Source of the DNA: Bradyrhizobium elkanii USDA 76
Lineage (GTDB): Bacteria; Pseudomonadota; Alphaproteobacteria; Rhizobiales; Xanthobacteraceae
Direction: 5' to 3'
DNA length: 64,000 nucleotides
NCBI RefSeq assembly: GCF_023278185.1
Contig: NZ_CP066356.1
Span: forward strand, 3,464,001 to 3,528,000
A program made the position numbers and the translations under genes. Of the stretch, positions 20,023-29,511 are shown one piece after another. The notes beneath the pieces are model-generated. The model ran no database searches and was not told the DNA's origin. It saw only the letters and a list, made by a program, of their open reading frames with translations. How positions within the stretch are numbered: position 1 is the stretch's first letter; every line of letters begins with the position of its first letter.

Positions 20023-21222
20023 CTATTTCTTGAGCAGTGGGCACTTCGACTCGGAGACCGGACGATACGCGTCCTCGCCCTTCACCGTCTTGACGATGTC
20101 GAGATAATCCCACGGCTCCTTGGATTCCGAAGGCTTCTTCACCTTCGCCAGATACATGTCGCGGATCACGCGGCCGTCCTCGCGCAGCTTGCCGCCATGC
20201 ACGAAGGTGTCCTCGATCGGCAGCTCGCGCATCTTGGCCATCACCGCTTTGGGATCGTCGGTGCCGGCGGCCTGGATCGCCTTGAGATAATGGAGCACCG
20301 AGCCGTAGACGCCGGTCTGGATCATGGTCGGCATCACATTGGCACGGGCGTAGAACTTCTTTGACCAGGCGCGCGTTTTCTCGTCCATGTTCCAGTACGA
20401 CGACGTCGTCATGTAGGTGCCCTGCGCGGCGTTGAGTCCGATTGCATGCACGTCGGTGTCGAACATCAAAAGGCCGACCAGCTTCTGGCCGCCCTGCACG
20501 AGGCCGAACTCACCGGACTGCTTGATCGAATTGTCGGTGTCCTGGCCGGCATTGGCGAACGCCACCACGTCGGCCTTCGAGCTCTGCGCCTGCAGCGCAA
20601 ACGAGGAGAAGTCGGCGGTGTTGGTCGGATGCTTGACGCTGCCGAGCACCTTGCCGCCCATCTCGTTGATGAAGCGCGTCGCGTCCTTCTCGAGCTGCTG
20701 GCCGAAGGCGTAATCGGCGGTGACGAAGAACCAGGACTTGCCGCCTTCCTTGATCACGGCCGAGGCCGTCACCTTGGACAGCGCGTACGTGTCGTAGGCG
20801 AAATGCACCGTGTTGGGGCTGCACAATTCGTCGGTCAGCGAGCTCGCGCCGGGACCAGACAGCAGCGCGATCTTGTTGCGCTCTCGCACCATGTTGTGCA
20901 CGGCGATCGCGATGCCGGAATTCGGGATGTCGACGACCGCGTCGACCTTGCCGTTGTCGAACCAGCCGCGCACGATCTGCACGCCGACATCGGTCTTCAT
21001 CTGGTGGTCGGCGGAGATGATCTCGATCGGCTTGCCGAGCACGGTCGGGCCGAATTCCTCCACCGCCATCCTGGCCGCCTCGACCGAACCCGGGCCCGAA
21101 TTGTCGCGGCCCCAGCTCGACAGGTCGGTCAGCACCCCGATGCGCACGACGTCATCCGAAACCTGGGCGTGAGCGGCCGTGGTCATCGCCGCGATAATGG
21201 CTGCCGCCAGAAACTGTCTCAT
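20023..21222 (-). CDS. ABC transporter substrate-binding protein, Leu/Ile/Val-binding family
   Basis: 399 aa. Two ATGs stand in tandem (21225, 21222); the second is better spaced from GAGGGAGGA. Signal peptide RQFLAAAIIAAMTTAAHAQ. The mature protein has VRIGVLTDLSSWGRDNSGPGSVEAARMAVEEFG and KIEIISADHQMKTD-type strands of a type I binding protein. No permease or ATPase is adjacent, so it must use a transporter encoded elsewhere. Its pairing with a FAD dehydrogenase and an IclR regulator suggests uptake and first oxidation of one substrate. Confidence 0.9.
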   Translation of the reverse strand: MRQFLAAAIIAAMTTAAHAQVSDDVVRIGVLTDLSSWGRDNSGPGSVEAARMAVEEFGPTVLGKPIEIISADHQMKTDVGVQIVRGWFDNGKVDAVVDIPNSGIAIAVHNMVRERNKIALLSGPGASSLTDELCSPNTVHFAYDTYALSKVTASAVIKEGGKSWFFVTADYAFGQQLEKDATRFINEMGGKVLGSVKHPTNTADFSSFALQAQSSKADVVAFANAGQDTDNSIKQSGEFGLVQGGQKLVGLLMFDTDVHAIGLNAAQGTYMTTSSYWNMDEKTRAWSKKFYARANVMPTMIQTGVYGSVLHYLKAIQAAGTDDPKAVMAKMRELPIEDTFVHGGKLREDGRVIRDMYLAKVKKPSESKEPWDYLDIVKTVKGEDAYRPVSESKCPLLKK

Positions 21223-21267
21223 CATTCCTCCCTCTGGGTGTCCGCGCTCTTCGGCGGGTCATCTCAG

Positions 21268-21296
21268 GATTAGGAATTGTCTAATCAGTTTGTCAA
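21268..21296 (-). promoter_or_regulatory. Predicted promoter with operator-like inverted repeat upstream of the binding-protein operon
   Basis: On the minus strand a TTGACA (21291-21296) is followed by GATTAG-ACAATTC-CTAATC, perfect 6-bp arms placed where the spacer and -10 region should be. IclR-type regulators bind such short palindromes, and the IclR gene is the last gene of this operon. Confidence 0.4.
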
Positions 21297-21578
21297 TGGT
21301 GAATTGAGTGTGTGAATAGTGTCACAAAGTTGGCGCCGGCGCGGCACGGCGCTTCACATTTGGTGAGCGAACGCTTACGTGGCTCATCCGGGACGGCACC
21401 GCGGCAAGGCTCCCGGCTCATTTGCCAGACCGCGCCGCAGTGCCAAGTCACTATGAAACAGGGGAATTTTCGCGGACGGCGACGCGTTTCGCCGCCCGGA
21501 CCGGGCCACCCGTGAAGGGCAAGGCTCCTGCGGGGCGGGGCACGAAGGGCGTCGGCGGGCAGCGATCATAGACGGATC

Positions 21579-22508
21579 ATGTTGAGACAGCTCTTCGCGC
21601 CGCAGCTCGTCATTCTTTACGTGCTGGTGGCCTCTACGCTCTACGTTCACTTCCGCGGCAAGCAGCGGTTGCGCTTCGCCCGCCAGCTCGGCGATCACTC
21701 GACCTACCTCGCGCCCTACAATGTGATGATGTATGCCGGCTCCGCGGTGCCCAACACGCCGGTGATCCCGGTCGAGCAGTTTCCCGAGCTCAAGAAGCTC
21801 TCCGACAATTGGGAGACGATCCGCGACGAGGCCACGCGGCTGTTCGACGAGGGCTTCATCCGCGCCGCGGCCAAGAACAACGACTGGGGCTTCTATTCCT
21901 TCTTCAAGAGCGGCTGGAAGCGCTTCTATCTGAAATGGTACGACGACTTCCTGCCCTCGGCGCGGACGCTGTGCCCGAAGACGGTGGAGCTGCTCAACTC
22001 GATCCCGAGCGTGCACGGCGCGATGTTCGCGATGCTGCCGCCGGGCGGCAAGCTTGGGGCGCACCGCGATCCCTTCGCCGGCTCGCTGCGCTATCACCTT
22101 GGCCTGGTGACGCCGAACTCGAAACAGTGCCGCATCCTCGTCGACGGTGTCGAATGCGTCTGGCGCGACGGCGAGGCCTTCATGTTCGACGAGACCTTCA
22201 TCCACAGCGCCGAGAACAAGACCGACGTCAACCGCATCATCCTGTTCTGCGACGTCGAGCGCCCGATGAAGTACGGCTTCATGACGGCGATGAACCGCTG
22301 GGTCAGTCACAACATCGTCAAGGCGTCGGCGACCCAGAACGTCGACGGCGAGCATGTCGGCGCGCTGAACAAGGTGTTCGGCAAGCTCTACGAGGTCCAT
22401 CTCGCCAGCCGCAAGGTCAAGGAGTGGAATCCGAACGTGTATTACACGCTCAAATATTCCGCGACCGCGCTGATCCTCGGCCTGATCGTAATGTCTGCGC
22501 TGCACTGA
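21579..22508 (+). CDS. Aspartyl/asparaginyl beta-hydroxylase-type dioxygenase, LpxO-like
   Basis: 309 aa, close to the size of LpxO. An N-terminal membrane segment (FAPQLVILYVLVASTLYVHF) and a C-terminal hydrophobic segment (LILGLIVMSAL) anchor it in the inner membrane. The double-stranded beta-helix carries the Fe(II) ligands His162 and Asp164 in GAHRDPF and His209 in DETFIHSAEN, and NRIILFCDVERP near the 2-oxoglutarate site. LpxO proteins hydroxylate the 2-position of lipid A acyl chains; the assignment here is by similarity. The lipid A and LPS genes of this window are about 15 kb away. Confidence 0.85.
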   Translation: MLRQLFAPQLVILYVLVASTLYVHFRGKQRLRFARQLGDHSTYLAPYNVMMYAGSAVPNTPVIPVEQFPELKKLSDNWETIRDEATRLFDEGFIRAAAKNNDWGFYSFFKSGWKRFYLKWYDDFLPSARTLCPKTVELLNSIPSVHGAMFAMLPPGGKLGAHRDPFAGSLRYHLGLVTPNSKQCRILVDGVECVWRDGEAFMFDETFIHSAENKTDVNRIILFCDVERPMKYGFMTAMNRWVSHNIVKASATQNVDGEHVGALNKVFGKLYEVHLASRKVKEWNPNVYYTLKYSATALILGLIVMSALH

Positions 22509-22749
22509 TTGCAGAGGCGTTGCCGCGTTGAAAGCAAAAGCCCCGGAGCTTCTTTTGGGCGTGCAATCAGCGATGCGCGACGCCCGCTCTCTGGAACAGC
22601 AGCGGCATGTGCTCAGGACTTGTGTGGCCTTTTTGACCCAAACGAGAGCTTGAACGATCGCCGGAGCGGCTGTGGCGCGGATATTGCCTTTCTGCTTGGG
22701 ATGCGCTTACGCAGTCTTAAGTGGTCCCGCAAGGCGGCTTGGAGATCTC

Positions 22750-23649
22750 ATGCAAGGCCAAACACAGGGAAATCTGAAGTACCCGGAATCGACGCTGCTC
22801 AGTTCGTCCGATGGCTTGGGCTGGGCAACAATATCCGCCGACCTTCGAACGCACCGCAGCTGGCAAGGACAGCCTTCCACCGTCGCGTCGCACGTCGAAG
22901 TGACCGTAGCGGTCCGTGGTTCGGATGAGGCCGTCGCGACCTGCAAGGTGGCCGGAAAATGGCACCCGGTGCCGTTGCAGACAGGGACAATCTGGCTCAA
23001 TCCGGTCGGAGCCAAGGCCGACGAAATCCGTATCTCCGCGAGCGAGGTGCGCGCCCTGCACTTGTATGTGCCCACTTCGGCATTTGCGCGGCTAAGTCAT
23101 GATTACAATCTGCCCCTACTGCCTGGCAATTCGGTCCGCTACTCATCCGGTGTGCAGGATGAAATGATCAGGCAGATCGGGCTGTCGATGCTGTCGGAGA
23201 TGGAATGCCCGACCGCGGCGGGGCGCATGCTGGCGGAAACCTCGTCACTCTTCCTCGCTGCGCGGCTCATGCAAGCGCACGCCGAGTCCATGATCGCCGA
23301 CGGCGCGTCGGTCTCCGCTCAACGTTTGGAAAATGGCAGGCTGAAGCGCGTGCTCGCCTACGTCGAAGAGCATATCGATGACGACGTTACGGTAACTGAA
23401 CTCGCCTACGTCGCTTGTCTCAGCGTCTTTCATTTTACTCGGGCGTTCGCTGCGGCAATGGGGGTGCCTCCGCATCGTTACGTCAGCCAGCGCCGCCTCG
23501 AGGCGGCGAAGGCGTTGCTAGCGACGAACAGGTCGTCTCTGAGCGAAATCGCACTAAAGTCCCGGTTCTCCTCGCAATCGAGTTTTACGCGTGCCTTCAA
23601 AAGGGCGACCGGCGTCACGCCGGCGGAGTACCGGCAAAAGGCACGATAG
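22750..23649 (+). CDS. AraC-family transcriptional regulator
   Basis: 299 aa from the ATG at 22750, with GGAG five bases upstream; a GTG at 22672 is in frame but lacks a good site. The N-terminal two-thirds is not a recognisable sensor. The C-terminal about 100 residues form the AraC double helix-turn-helix (LKRVLAYVEEHIDDDVTVTELAYVACLSVFHFTRAF, then LSEIALKSRFSSQSSFTRAFKRATGVTPAEYRQ). It reads towards the hydrolase gene, 141 bp downstream, which is its likeliest target. Confidence 0.9.
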   Translation: MQGQTQGNLKYPESTLLSSSDGLGWATISADLRTHRSWQGQPSTVASHVEVTVAVRGSDEAVATCKVAGKWHPVPLQTGTIWLNPVGAKADEIRISASEVRALHLYVPTSAFARLSHDYNLPLLPGNSVRYSSGVQDEMIRQIGLSMLSEMECPTAAGRMLAETSSLFLAARLMQAHAESMIADGASVSAQRLENGRLKRVLAYVEEHIDDDVTVTELAYVACLSVFHFTRAFAAAMGVPPHRYVSQRRLEAAKALLATNRSSLSEIALKSRFSSQSSFTRAFKRATGVTPAEYRQKAR

Positions 23650-23790
23650 CGGCGCTGCGCAGCAAGATCGGTCAAAACAACAGCAGGCACGGGACAGACG
23701 CAGGGGAAGCTGCTTCCTAATGTTGGCTGAGGCCTGCTCTCGTCTGGATGGCGCGACCAGGCTCCACAGACGAACAGACGGAGCTCTCCC

Positions 23791-24834
23791 TTGAGCCGAA
23801 TTGCGAAACTCGCAGCCTTGATTATCGGAGCAAATCTCGTGACCCACGTTGTCGCAGCGGCGCCCGACGCCGCGATCGATCCGCGGATTGATCCTCAGAT
23901 TCGGTCCTTCCTCGCCAAGATCAACAAGGACGGAAGTCCCTTCTGGGAATTGCCGCAGCCGAAGCCGCAGGAGATTCTATCCGATCTCCAATCGCAAACC
24001 GCCGTCGATATGTCCGGCGTCACGACGACCGAACGGACGATCAGTCAGGACGGTCGCATGGTGAAGCTGTTCATCATGAAGCCAGAGCACGTCGGAGAAA
24101 AGCCGGGTGTGCTGCTTTTCATCCACGGCGGCGTCTGGATCGTCGGTAACTTCCAGAACCACCAGCGCCTCTTGCGTGACCTCGTCGTCGGTTCGGGCCA
24201 GATTGGTGTGTTCGTCGAATACACGCCGCTTCCGTCGGCGAAGTTTCCGACGCAGCTGGAGGAATGCTATGCCGCGCTGAAATGGGTTGCCGCGCATGCA
24301 GGTGAGTTTGGCGCGGATGGCAGCCGCATTGCGGTGGCCGGCAATTCCGTCGGCGGCAACATGACCGCCGCGCTTACTATGATGGCGAAGGACCGCAACG
24401 GGCCCAAGGTCGGTTACCAGATACTCTTTGTTCCGGCGACCGACGCGAGCGTCGATACCGAGTCGTACCGCGAATATGGAACAGGACGCTTCCTGGCGCG
24501 CGCCTTCATGAAATATGGCTGGGACCTCTATGCACCGGACGCTCGGACCCGAGACAATCCCTATGTCTCGCCGCTCCGCGCCAGCATCGATCACCTCAAG
24601 GGCCTGCCACCCGCGCTCGTGATCACCGCTGAGAACGATCCTCTGCGCGACGAGGGTGAAGCCTACGCGCGCAAGCTAAAGCAGGCAGGCGTCAGCGTCG
24701 ATGCGGTTCGTTACAACGGGACTATCCACGACTTCATGCTGCTGAACGCCCTGCGCCATGAGCCCTCCACCGAGGCGGCGATCGAGCAAGCCAATGTGGG
24801 CGTGCGCCAGCGCCTTCAGCCCTTGGCGAACTAG
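23791..24834 (+). CDS. Exported alpha/beta hydrolase, hormone-sensitive-lipase (HSL) family esterase
   Basis: 347 aa from a TTG at 23791 (GGAG at 23781-23784). This start gives a signal peptide, SRIAKLAALIIGANLVTHVVAAAP. The oxyanion motif is FIHGGVW, the nucleophile elbow GNSVGGN (Ser in G-N-S-V-G, a variant of GDSAGG), the acid in ITAENDPLRDEG and the His in GTIHDFM. All catalytic residues are present. HSL-type esterases hydrolyse short esters. Probably controlled by the AraC regulator upstream. Two consecutive hairpins follow the stop. Confidence 0.88.
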   Translation: MSRIAKLAALIIGANLVTHVVAAAPDAAIDPRIDPQIRSFLAKINKDGSPFWELPQPKPQEILSDLQSQTAVDMSGVTTTERTISQDGRMVKLFIMKPEHVGEKPGVLLFIHGGVWIVGNFQNHQRLLRDLVVGSGQIGVFVEYTPLPSAKFPTQLEECYAALKWVAAHAGEFGADGSRIAVAGNSVGGNMTAALTMMAKDRNGPKVGYQILFVPATDASVDTESYREYGTGRFLARAFMKYGWDLYAPDARTRDNPYVSPLRASIDHLKGLPPALVITAENDPLRDEGEAYARKLKQAGVSVDAVRYNGTIHDFMLLNALRHEPSTEAAIEQANVGVRQRLQPLAN

Positions 24835-24847
24835 CGGGTCCGATCGC

Positions 24848-24897
24848 GACGCGGCGGCTAAGGCCGCCGCGTCCAAGACCCCCCGGAGCGAGCTCCG
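24848..24897 (+). terminator. Two adjacent hairpins after the hydrolase gene
   Basis: The first has perfect 11-bp arms GACGCGGCGGC/GCCGCCGCGTC around TAAG (24848-24873); the second is CGGAGC-GA-GCTCCG (24884-24897). They lie 13 bp after the stop. No clear T-run follows, so they may work as an mRNA 3' stabiliser or a weak terminator. Confidence 0.5.
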
Positions 24898-25074
24898 AGG
24901 CTTGTTTTCCGGGACGCATACTGAGAAATGCGCGATGTCCGAGGTCCAGGACTTATGGCGGGATGCGCTCATAACTTGAGCAGATCAACCATTGCTACTA
25001 ACCGGACAGGTGAGGTTGTGCAGAGCACTGCAGCACGGTCCGAAGTGCGGGCGTGAGGAGCGAGACGGCCAGGA

Positions 25075-25230
25075 TCAGTCGCGTTCGAAGACCTTGGCGC
25101 CGGGGTAGACGCGCCGGGCGTACGCGACGACCCACTCCCGGTCCTGCGTCTCCACGAATGGAGTTCGGATCTTGCACGACCCGACGATGAGGTGCCACAG
25201 GCCGTTCAGCTTCTGAATGTTGACGATCAT
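25075..25230 (-). CDS. Small conserved-looking protein, 51 aa, unknown function
   Basis: The frame reads MIVNIQKLNG...VVAYARRVYPGAKVFERD and ends in TGA. Upstream lies AAGGAA nine bases before the ATG. The composition is balanced, with hydrophobic, aromatic and charged residues as in a folded protein, unlike the Arg-rich shadows around it. The segment GSCKIRTPFVETQDREWVVAYARRVYPG suggests a small alpha/beta fold. It is alone in about 800 bp between the hydrolase and malic enzyme genes. Expression is not shown. Confidence 0.5.
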   Translation of the reverse strand: MIVNIQKLNGLWHLIVGSCKIRTPFVETQDREWVVAYARRVYPGAKVFERD

Positions 25231-25658
25231 TTGAGTGTTCCTTGAACAACCCGCATGCGTGACGGTCTTGCTATTTACGAATCGGAGCAGTGATCCTGAT
25301 CACAGATTCGGGAGCACAACTCGCGCCCTCTGTAGAACGAGGATCGCTACTGTTAGTCGCGCCTCCGCAGAGTGAAGTTCGGAGCCATTTGTGCGTCCGC
25401 TGTAGCCCCGAGCATAAAATGGCCTCTCCATCGCTCAATTGTACGAGCGTCAGCACAGGTCATGACAAGGAATAGAGAAGTCATACCAACGTATGTCTGT
25501 CCGCAGGCGTAGCGGGACTGGGTTGCCGGAACCTGGACGACCGTTCATCGCCTCTTAGCCAACATTCCGCTTGGCGCAGCACGACGCCCTTCACTCTCGA
25601 TCCGTTACACTGAAGTGATACAGTCGTATCCGGCATTTCGCATTGAGGGGACCTTGTC
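25231..25658. other. Intergenic region upstream of malic enzyme
   Basis: 428 bp. Short open frames on both strands have no convincing start or bias. Just before the gene are GTGATACAG and GAGGGG. I see no known RNA motif. Confidence 0.5.
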
Positions 25659-27356
25659 ATGTCGGAGTCATCAGGAGCGTTTGCGACCACCGCGCTGAGC
25701 GGCTACGAGCTGCTGGCCGATCCGCAGCTGAACAAGGGCACGGCGTTCTCCGAGGCCGAGCGCGAGGCGTTCGACCTGCACGGCCTGCTGCCGCCCAATA
25801 TCCTGACGCTGGACGAGCAGGTTTCGCGCCGCCTCGAGGCGCTGCGCGGCTATGAGACCGACATCGAGCGCTATGCCTTTCTGCGCGAGCTACAGGATAC
25901 CAACGAGACGCTGTTCTACGCGCTTCTGGTCGGCAATTTGGAAGAGCTGTTGCCGATCGTCTACACGCCGACCGTCGGCGAGGGCTGCCAAAAATTCAGT
26001 CGGCTGTTCCGCAAGCCGCGCGGGCTGTTCCTCAGCATCCCGCATCAGCACCGGATCGACCGCATTTTCGCCCATCCGCGCTTCGATCACGTCGAGGCGA
26101 TCGTCGTCACTGACGGCGAGCGCATCCTCGGCCTCGGCGACCAGGGCGCCGGCGGCATGGGCATCCCGATCGGCAAGCTCGCGCTCTACACCGGCTGCGG
26201 CGGCCTGCATCCGGCGACGACCCTGCCGATCATGCTCGACGTCGGCACCGACAATCCCGATTGCCTCGCCGATCCGCTCTATGTCGGCTGGCGCAACGAG
26301 CGCGTCCGCGGCCAGGCCTATGACGACTTCATCGAGGCGTTCGTCGCGGCGGTGGTGAAGCGCTGGCCGCGCGTCCTGCTGCAATGGGAGGATTTCGCCA
26401 AGAACAACGCGACGCGCATGCTCGAGCGCTATCGCGACCGGCTCTTGACCTTCAACGACGACATTCAGGGCACCGCGGCGGTGGCGACCGGCGCCTTGCT
26501 CTCCGCGATCAACGTCACCGGCGTGCCGCTCACCGAGCAGCGCGTCGCCGTGCTCGGCGCGGGCTCGGCCGGCTGCGGTATCGCCAGCCTGATCCGTGCC
26601 GCGATGGTCGATGCCGGCCTGCCCGAGAGCGAGGCGGCGAAGCGCTTCTTCATGGTTGACCGCGACGGGCTGCTGCTCGAGGGCATGAGCGGGCTCGCCC
26701 CGTTCCAGCTTCCGTTCGTGCAGAACAGGCAGGCGATCGCGGGCTGGCGGCTCAGCCATCCCGACAAGATCGCGCTGCTCGACGTCGTGCGCAACGCCAG
26801 GCCGACCGTGCTGATCGGCGTCTCCGGCCAGGCCGGCGCATTCTCCGAACCGATCGTCCGCGCGATGGCCGAATGCAACAAGCGGCCGGTGATCTTCCCG
26901 CTGTCCAACCCGACCTCGCGCGAGGAAGCGACGCCGGTCGATATCGAGGCGTGGACGGAGGGGCGGGCGCTGATCGGCGTCGGCAGCCCGTTCCCGCCGA
27001 TCATGCGCGACGGCGCGCGCTTCAAGGTCGACCAGACCAACAACTCCTACATCTTCCCGGGTGTCGGCGTCGGCGCGCTCGCGGTCGATGCCAGCCGGGT
27101 CAGCGACGGCATGTTCATGGCCGCCGCCAAGGCGCTGGCCAGCGTCTCGCCGGCGCGCGACAACCCGAAGCACAATCTGTTGCCGCCGGTCAGCGCCCTG
27201 CGCGAGGTCTCGCAGACCGTGGCGCTTGCGGTCGCGCTGCAGGCCCACAAGGAGGGATTGGCGAGGGACGTTCCGATCGACCAGGTCGAGGCGCGGGTTC
27301 ACGCCAAGGTCTGGACGCCGCGCTACGTGCCGTACCGCCGCAGCGATCGGGCTTAG
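25659..27356 (+). CDS. maeA: NAD-dependent malic enzyme
   Basis: 565 aa, the same length as E. coli MaeA. Family segments: DTNETLFYALL and YTPTVGEGCQKFS near residues 85-115, TDGERILGLGDQGAGGMGIPIGKLALYT near 145, the metal and NAD region FNDDIQGTAAVATGALLSAI, the Rossmann motif VLGAGSAGCGIA, and GVSGQAGAFSEP. It oxidatively decarboxylates malate to pyruvate in the cytoplasm. In rhizobia NAD malic enzyme supports growth on C4-dicarboxylates. GAGGGG lies ahead of the ATG. No neighbour is obviously part of the pathway. Confidence 0.95.
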   Translation: MSESSGAFATTALSGYELLADPQLNKGTAFSEAEREAFDLHGLLPPNILTLDEQVSRRLEALRGYETDIERYAFLRELQDTNETLFYALLVGNLEELLPIVYTPTVGEGCQKFSRLFRKPRGLFLSIPHQHRIDRIFAHPRFDHVEAIVVTDGERILGLGDQGAGGMGIPIGKLALYTGCGGLHPATTLPIMLDVGTDNPDCLADPLYVGWRNERVRGQAYDDFIEAFVAAVVKRWPRVLLQWEDFAKNNATRMLERYRDRLLTFNDDIQGTAAVATGALLSAINVTGVPLTEQRVAVLGAGSAGCGIASLIRAAMVDAGLPESEAAKRFFMVDRDGLLLEGMSGLAPFQLPFVQNRQAIAGWRLSHPDKIALLDVVRNARPTVLIGVSGQAGAFSEPIVRAMAECNKRPVIFPLSNPTSREEATPVDIEAWTEGRALIGVGSPFPPIMRDGARFKVDQTNNSYIFPGVGVGALAVDASRVSDGMFMAAAKALASVSPARDNPKHNLLPPVSALREVSQTVALAVALQAHKEGLARDVPIDQVEARVHAKVWTPRYVPYRRSDRA

Positions 27357-27579
27357 ACCCCGGCGCGGCCCCCGCATCGATTTGCGACCATCGTGATCGG
27401 GGCAGGGGCGGGCTCGACCCCGCTCGCGCCTTCTCAACGGGCTTGACCGAAGTAAGAATTTTCTTCAACATTGGTATGCCAAATGCCAGCGGCGGTCCTT
27501 CGGGGATTTGGACGTCGCGGTGTCCGCAGCCCGCGATCGCACAACATCGACACAACGAGGAAACGGGGAGGGAAGTCGA

Positions 27580-29262
27580 ATGGCCAATCTTGGCATGTCG
27601 CGCAGGGAGTTGCTGGTCGGGTCGATGCTCACGGCGGTGGCCGCGGCGGCGCCGCGACCGCTCTGGGCCCTCGACAATACGGGCGCGCTGGCGCGATCGA
27701 AGACCGGCATGGTGACGAGCCCGCACGAGCTCGCCACGCAAGCCGGGCTCGAGGTGCTGCGCAAGGGCGGCAATGCGATCGAGGCGGTCATCGCCATCGG
27801 TGCCACGCTGTGCGTGACCTATCCGCATTTCAGCGGCCTCGGCGGCGACAGCTTCATGGTGATCAGCGACCGCAAGGGAAATGTGCGGACGCTGTCCGGC
27901 GCGGGTCAGGCCGCGCTCAACCTGCCGAACTACAGCGGCTCGGTCCCGATCCGGGGGCCGGGGTCGGCGCTGACCGCGGCCACGACCGTCGACGTCTGGG
28001 ACCAGGCGTTCGATTTCAGCCGCAAGTCCTGGTCCGGAAAGCAGAGCTGGGCGTCGCTGTTCGCGCGGCCGATCGAATACGCCAGCAAGGGCTTCCCGGT
28101 CACGCCGTCGCAGCGCTTCTGGCAGGACATGGAAGCGAAGAACCTGAAGGACTGGCCCGACATCCAGCGCATCTTCATGCCCGCCGGCCGGATGCCTCAA
28201 ATCGGCGAGCCGCTGGTCCAGGCCGAACTCGCGAAATCGCTGGAGATGCTGGCGGCAAATGGCGGGCGTGATTTCTACGAAGGAAAGCTCGCCGCGCGCA
28301 TTGCGGCCGGACTGAAGCAGATCGGCTCGCCGCTGACCGCCGACGATCTGGCGCGCTGCCGCGCGCGCGACGAGACGCCGTTGCGCGTCGGCTATCGCGG
28401 CGGCGAGCTGCTCGGGCTGCGCCCGCCGACGCAGGGTCTCACGACGCTCGAGATCATGGGCATCCTCGACCGCTTCGAGCTCGCGAAATATCCGGAAGGC
28501 AGCGCGGACTACTATCACCTGCTGGTCGAAGCGGTGAAGCAGGCCTTCATCGACCGCAGCCGCTACATCGGCGATCCGGAATTCGTCGACGTCCCGGTCA
28601 ATCAGCTGCTCTCGGCGAGCTACCTCGACGCGCGCGCGAAGGCGATCAGCCTCGAGAAGGCGATGCCGTGGCCGCACGTGTTCAAGAAGGGCGACACGGT
28701 TTATCTCGCCGCGACCGACCGGGACGGCAATTGCGTCAGCATGCTGCAAACCGTCTACTACGATTGGGGAAGCGGCATGGTGGCCGGCGACACCGGCATC
28801 ATCTGGCACAACCGCGGTGCGTCGTTCAACCTCGACCCGGCCAGCCCCAACTGCCTCAAGCCGGGCAAGCGGCCGTTCCACACGCTCAATCCGGGAATCT
28901 ATCTCAAGGGCGGACGGCCGCATCTGCTGTATGGCACGCAGGGAGCCGACGGGCAGCCGCAGACGCTCGCGGCGGTGCTGACCAGGCTGATCGACTACAA
29001 CATGGATCCGCTCACCGCGCTGTCGCGACCGCGCTTCCTGCTCGGCAAGACGTTCTCCGATGCGCGCGACAGCCTGAAGCTGGAGAAGGATGCCGGTGAA
29101 GAGGTCTTCAAGGCGCTCGCCGGGCGAGGCCACGAAATAAGTCCGATACCGGCCCAGAGCCCGCTCGCGGGACATCCGGGTGCGATCCGGATCGACGCCG
29201 ACGGAAGCATCACCGGGGCGCATGATCCGCGCAGCGACGGGCGGGCCCTCGGGCTGTCATGA
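27580..29262 (+). CDS. Gamma-glutamyltransferase family protein, Tat-exported
   Basis: 560 aa from the ATG at 27580 (GGGGAGGGAAG at 27565-27574). The Tat signal is MSRRELLVGSMLTAVAAAAPRPLWA. The precursor has large- and small-subunit regions: GGNAIEAVIAIGATLCVTYPHFSGLGGDSF near residue 65, and the cleavage/catalytic Thr373 in GDTVYLAATDRDGN. In classic enzymes this stretch reads TTH; here the second Thr and the His are Val and Tyr, so substrate use may differ (acylase-like or peptide-specific). The glycine-rich GSGMVAGDTGI loop is kept. The likely role is periplasmic cleavage of gamma-glutamyl or related amides. A short TTGG-TATG-CCAA element lies about 100 bp upstream. Confidence 0.88.
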   Translation: MANLGMSRRELLVGSMLTAVAAAAPRPLWALDNTGALARSKTGMVTSPHELATQAGLEVLRKGGNAIEAVIAIGATLCVTYPHFSGLGGDSFMVISDRKGNVRTLSGAGQAALNLPNYSGSVPIRGPGSALTAATTVDVWDQAFDFSRKSWSGKQSWASLFARPIEYASKGFPVTPSQRFWQDMEAKNLKDWPDIQRIFMPAGRMPQIGEPLVQAELAKSLEMLAANGGRDFYEGKLAARIAAGLKQIGSPLTADDLARCRARDETPLRVGYRGGELLGLRPPTQGLTTLEIMGILDRFELAKYPEGSADYYHLLVEAVKQAFIDRSRYIGDPEFVDVPVNQLLSASYLDARAKAISLEKAMPWPHVFKKGDTVYLAATDRDGNCVSMLQTVYYDWGSGMVAGDTGIIWHNRGASFNLDPASPNCLKPGKRPFHTLNPGIYLKGGRPHLLYGTQGADGQPQTLAAVLTRLIDYNMDPLTALSRPRFLLGKTFSDARDSLKLEKDAGEEVFKALAGRGHEISPIPAQSPLAGHPGAIRIDADGSITGAHDPRSDGRALGLS

Positions 29263-29289
29263 GGCGAAGCGCGGCAGATTGACGGAGCC

Positions 29290-29307
29290 GCCCGGCGGCT
29301 GCCGGGC
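29290..29307 (+). terminator. GC-rich hairpin after the gamma-glutamyltransferase gene
   Basis: Perfect 7-bp arms GCCCGGC/GCCGGGC with loop GGCT, 27 bp past the stop. No T-run follows, so function as a terminator is uncertain. Confidence 0.35.
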
Positions 29308-29511
29308 GCATCCGGCAGCCATGTGCGAAGCATGGTCCGCCACCCGGTGCGGGAGGCGGACGACGCCTTCGGCGATTGTCGCTCGCCGTGGCCGACTAAA
29401 GTTCAAGCCTCGACGGTCCCTCCCGGTGGAACTTTCCGGGGCGCGTTATCGTTCGTACTCAAACGAACCACAGTCAATATCCGTCCGGGGGCCTGCGAGG
29501 GAGAAACCCCC

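Noticed and set aside
25290..25475. 61-codon frame in the intergenic region before malic enzyme
   Set aside because: Weak composition, no Shine-Dalgarno; overlapped by an equally unconvincing minus-strand frame.
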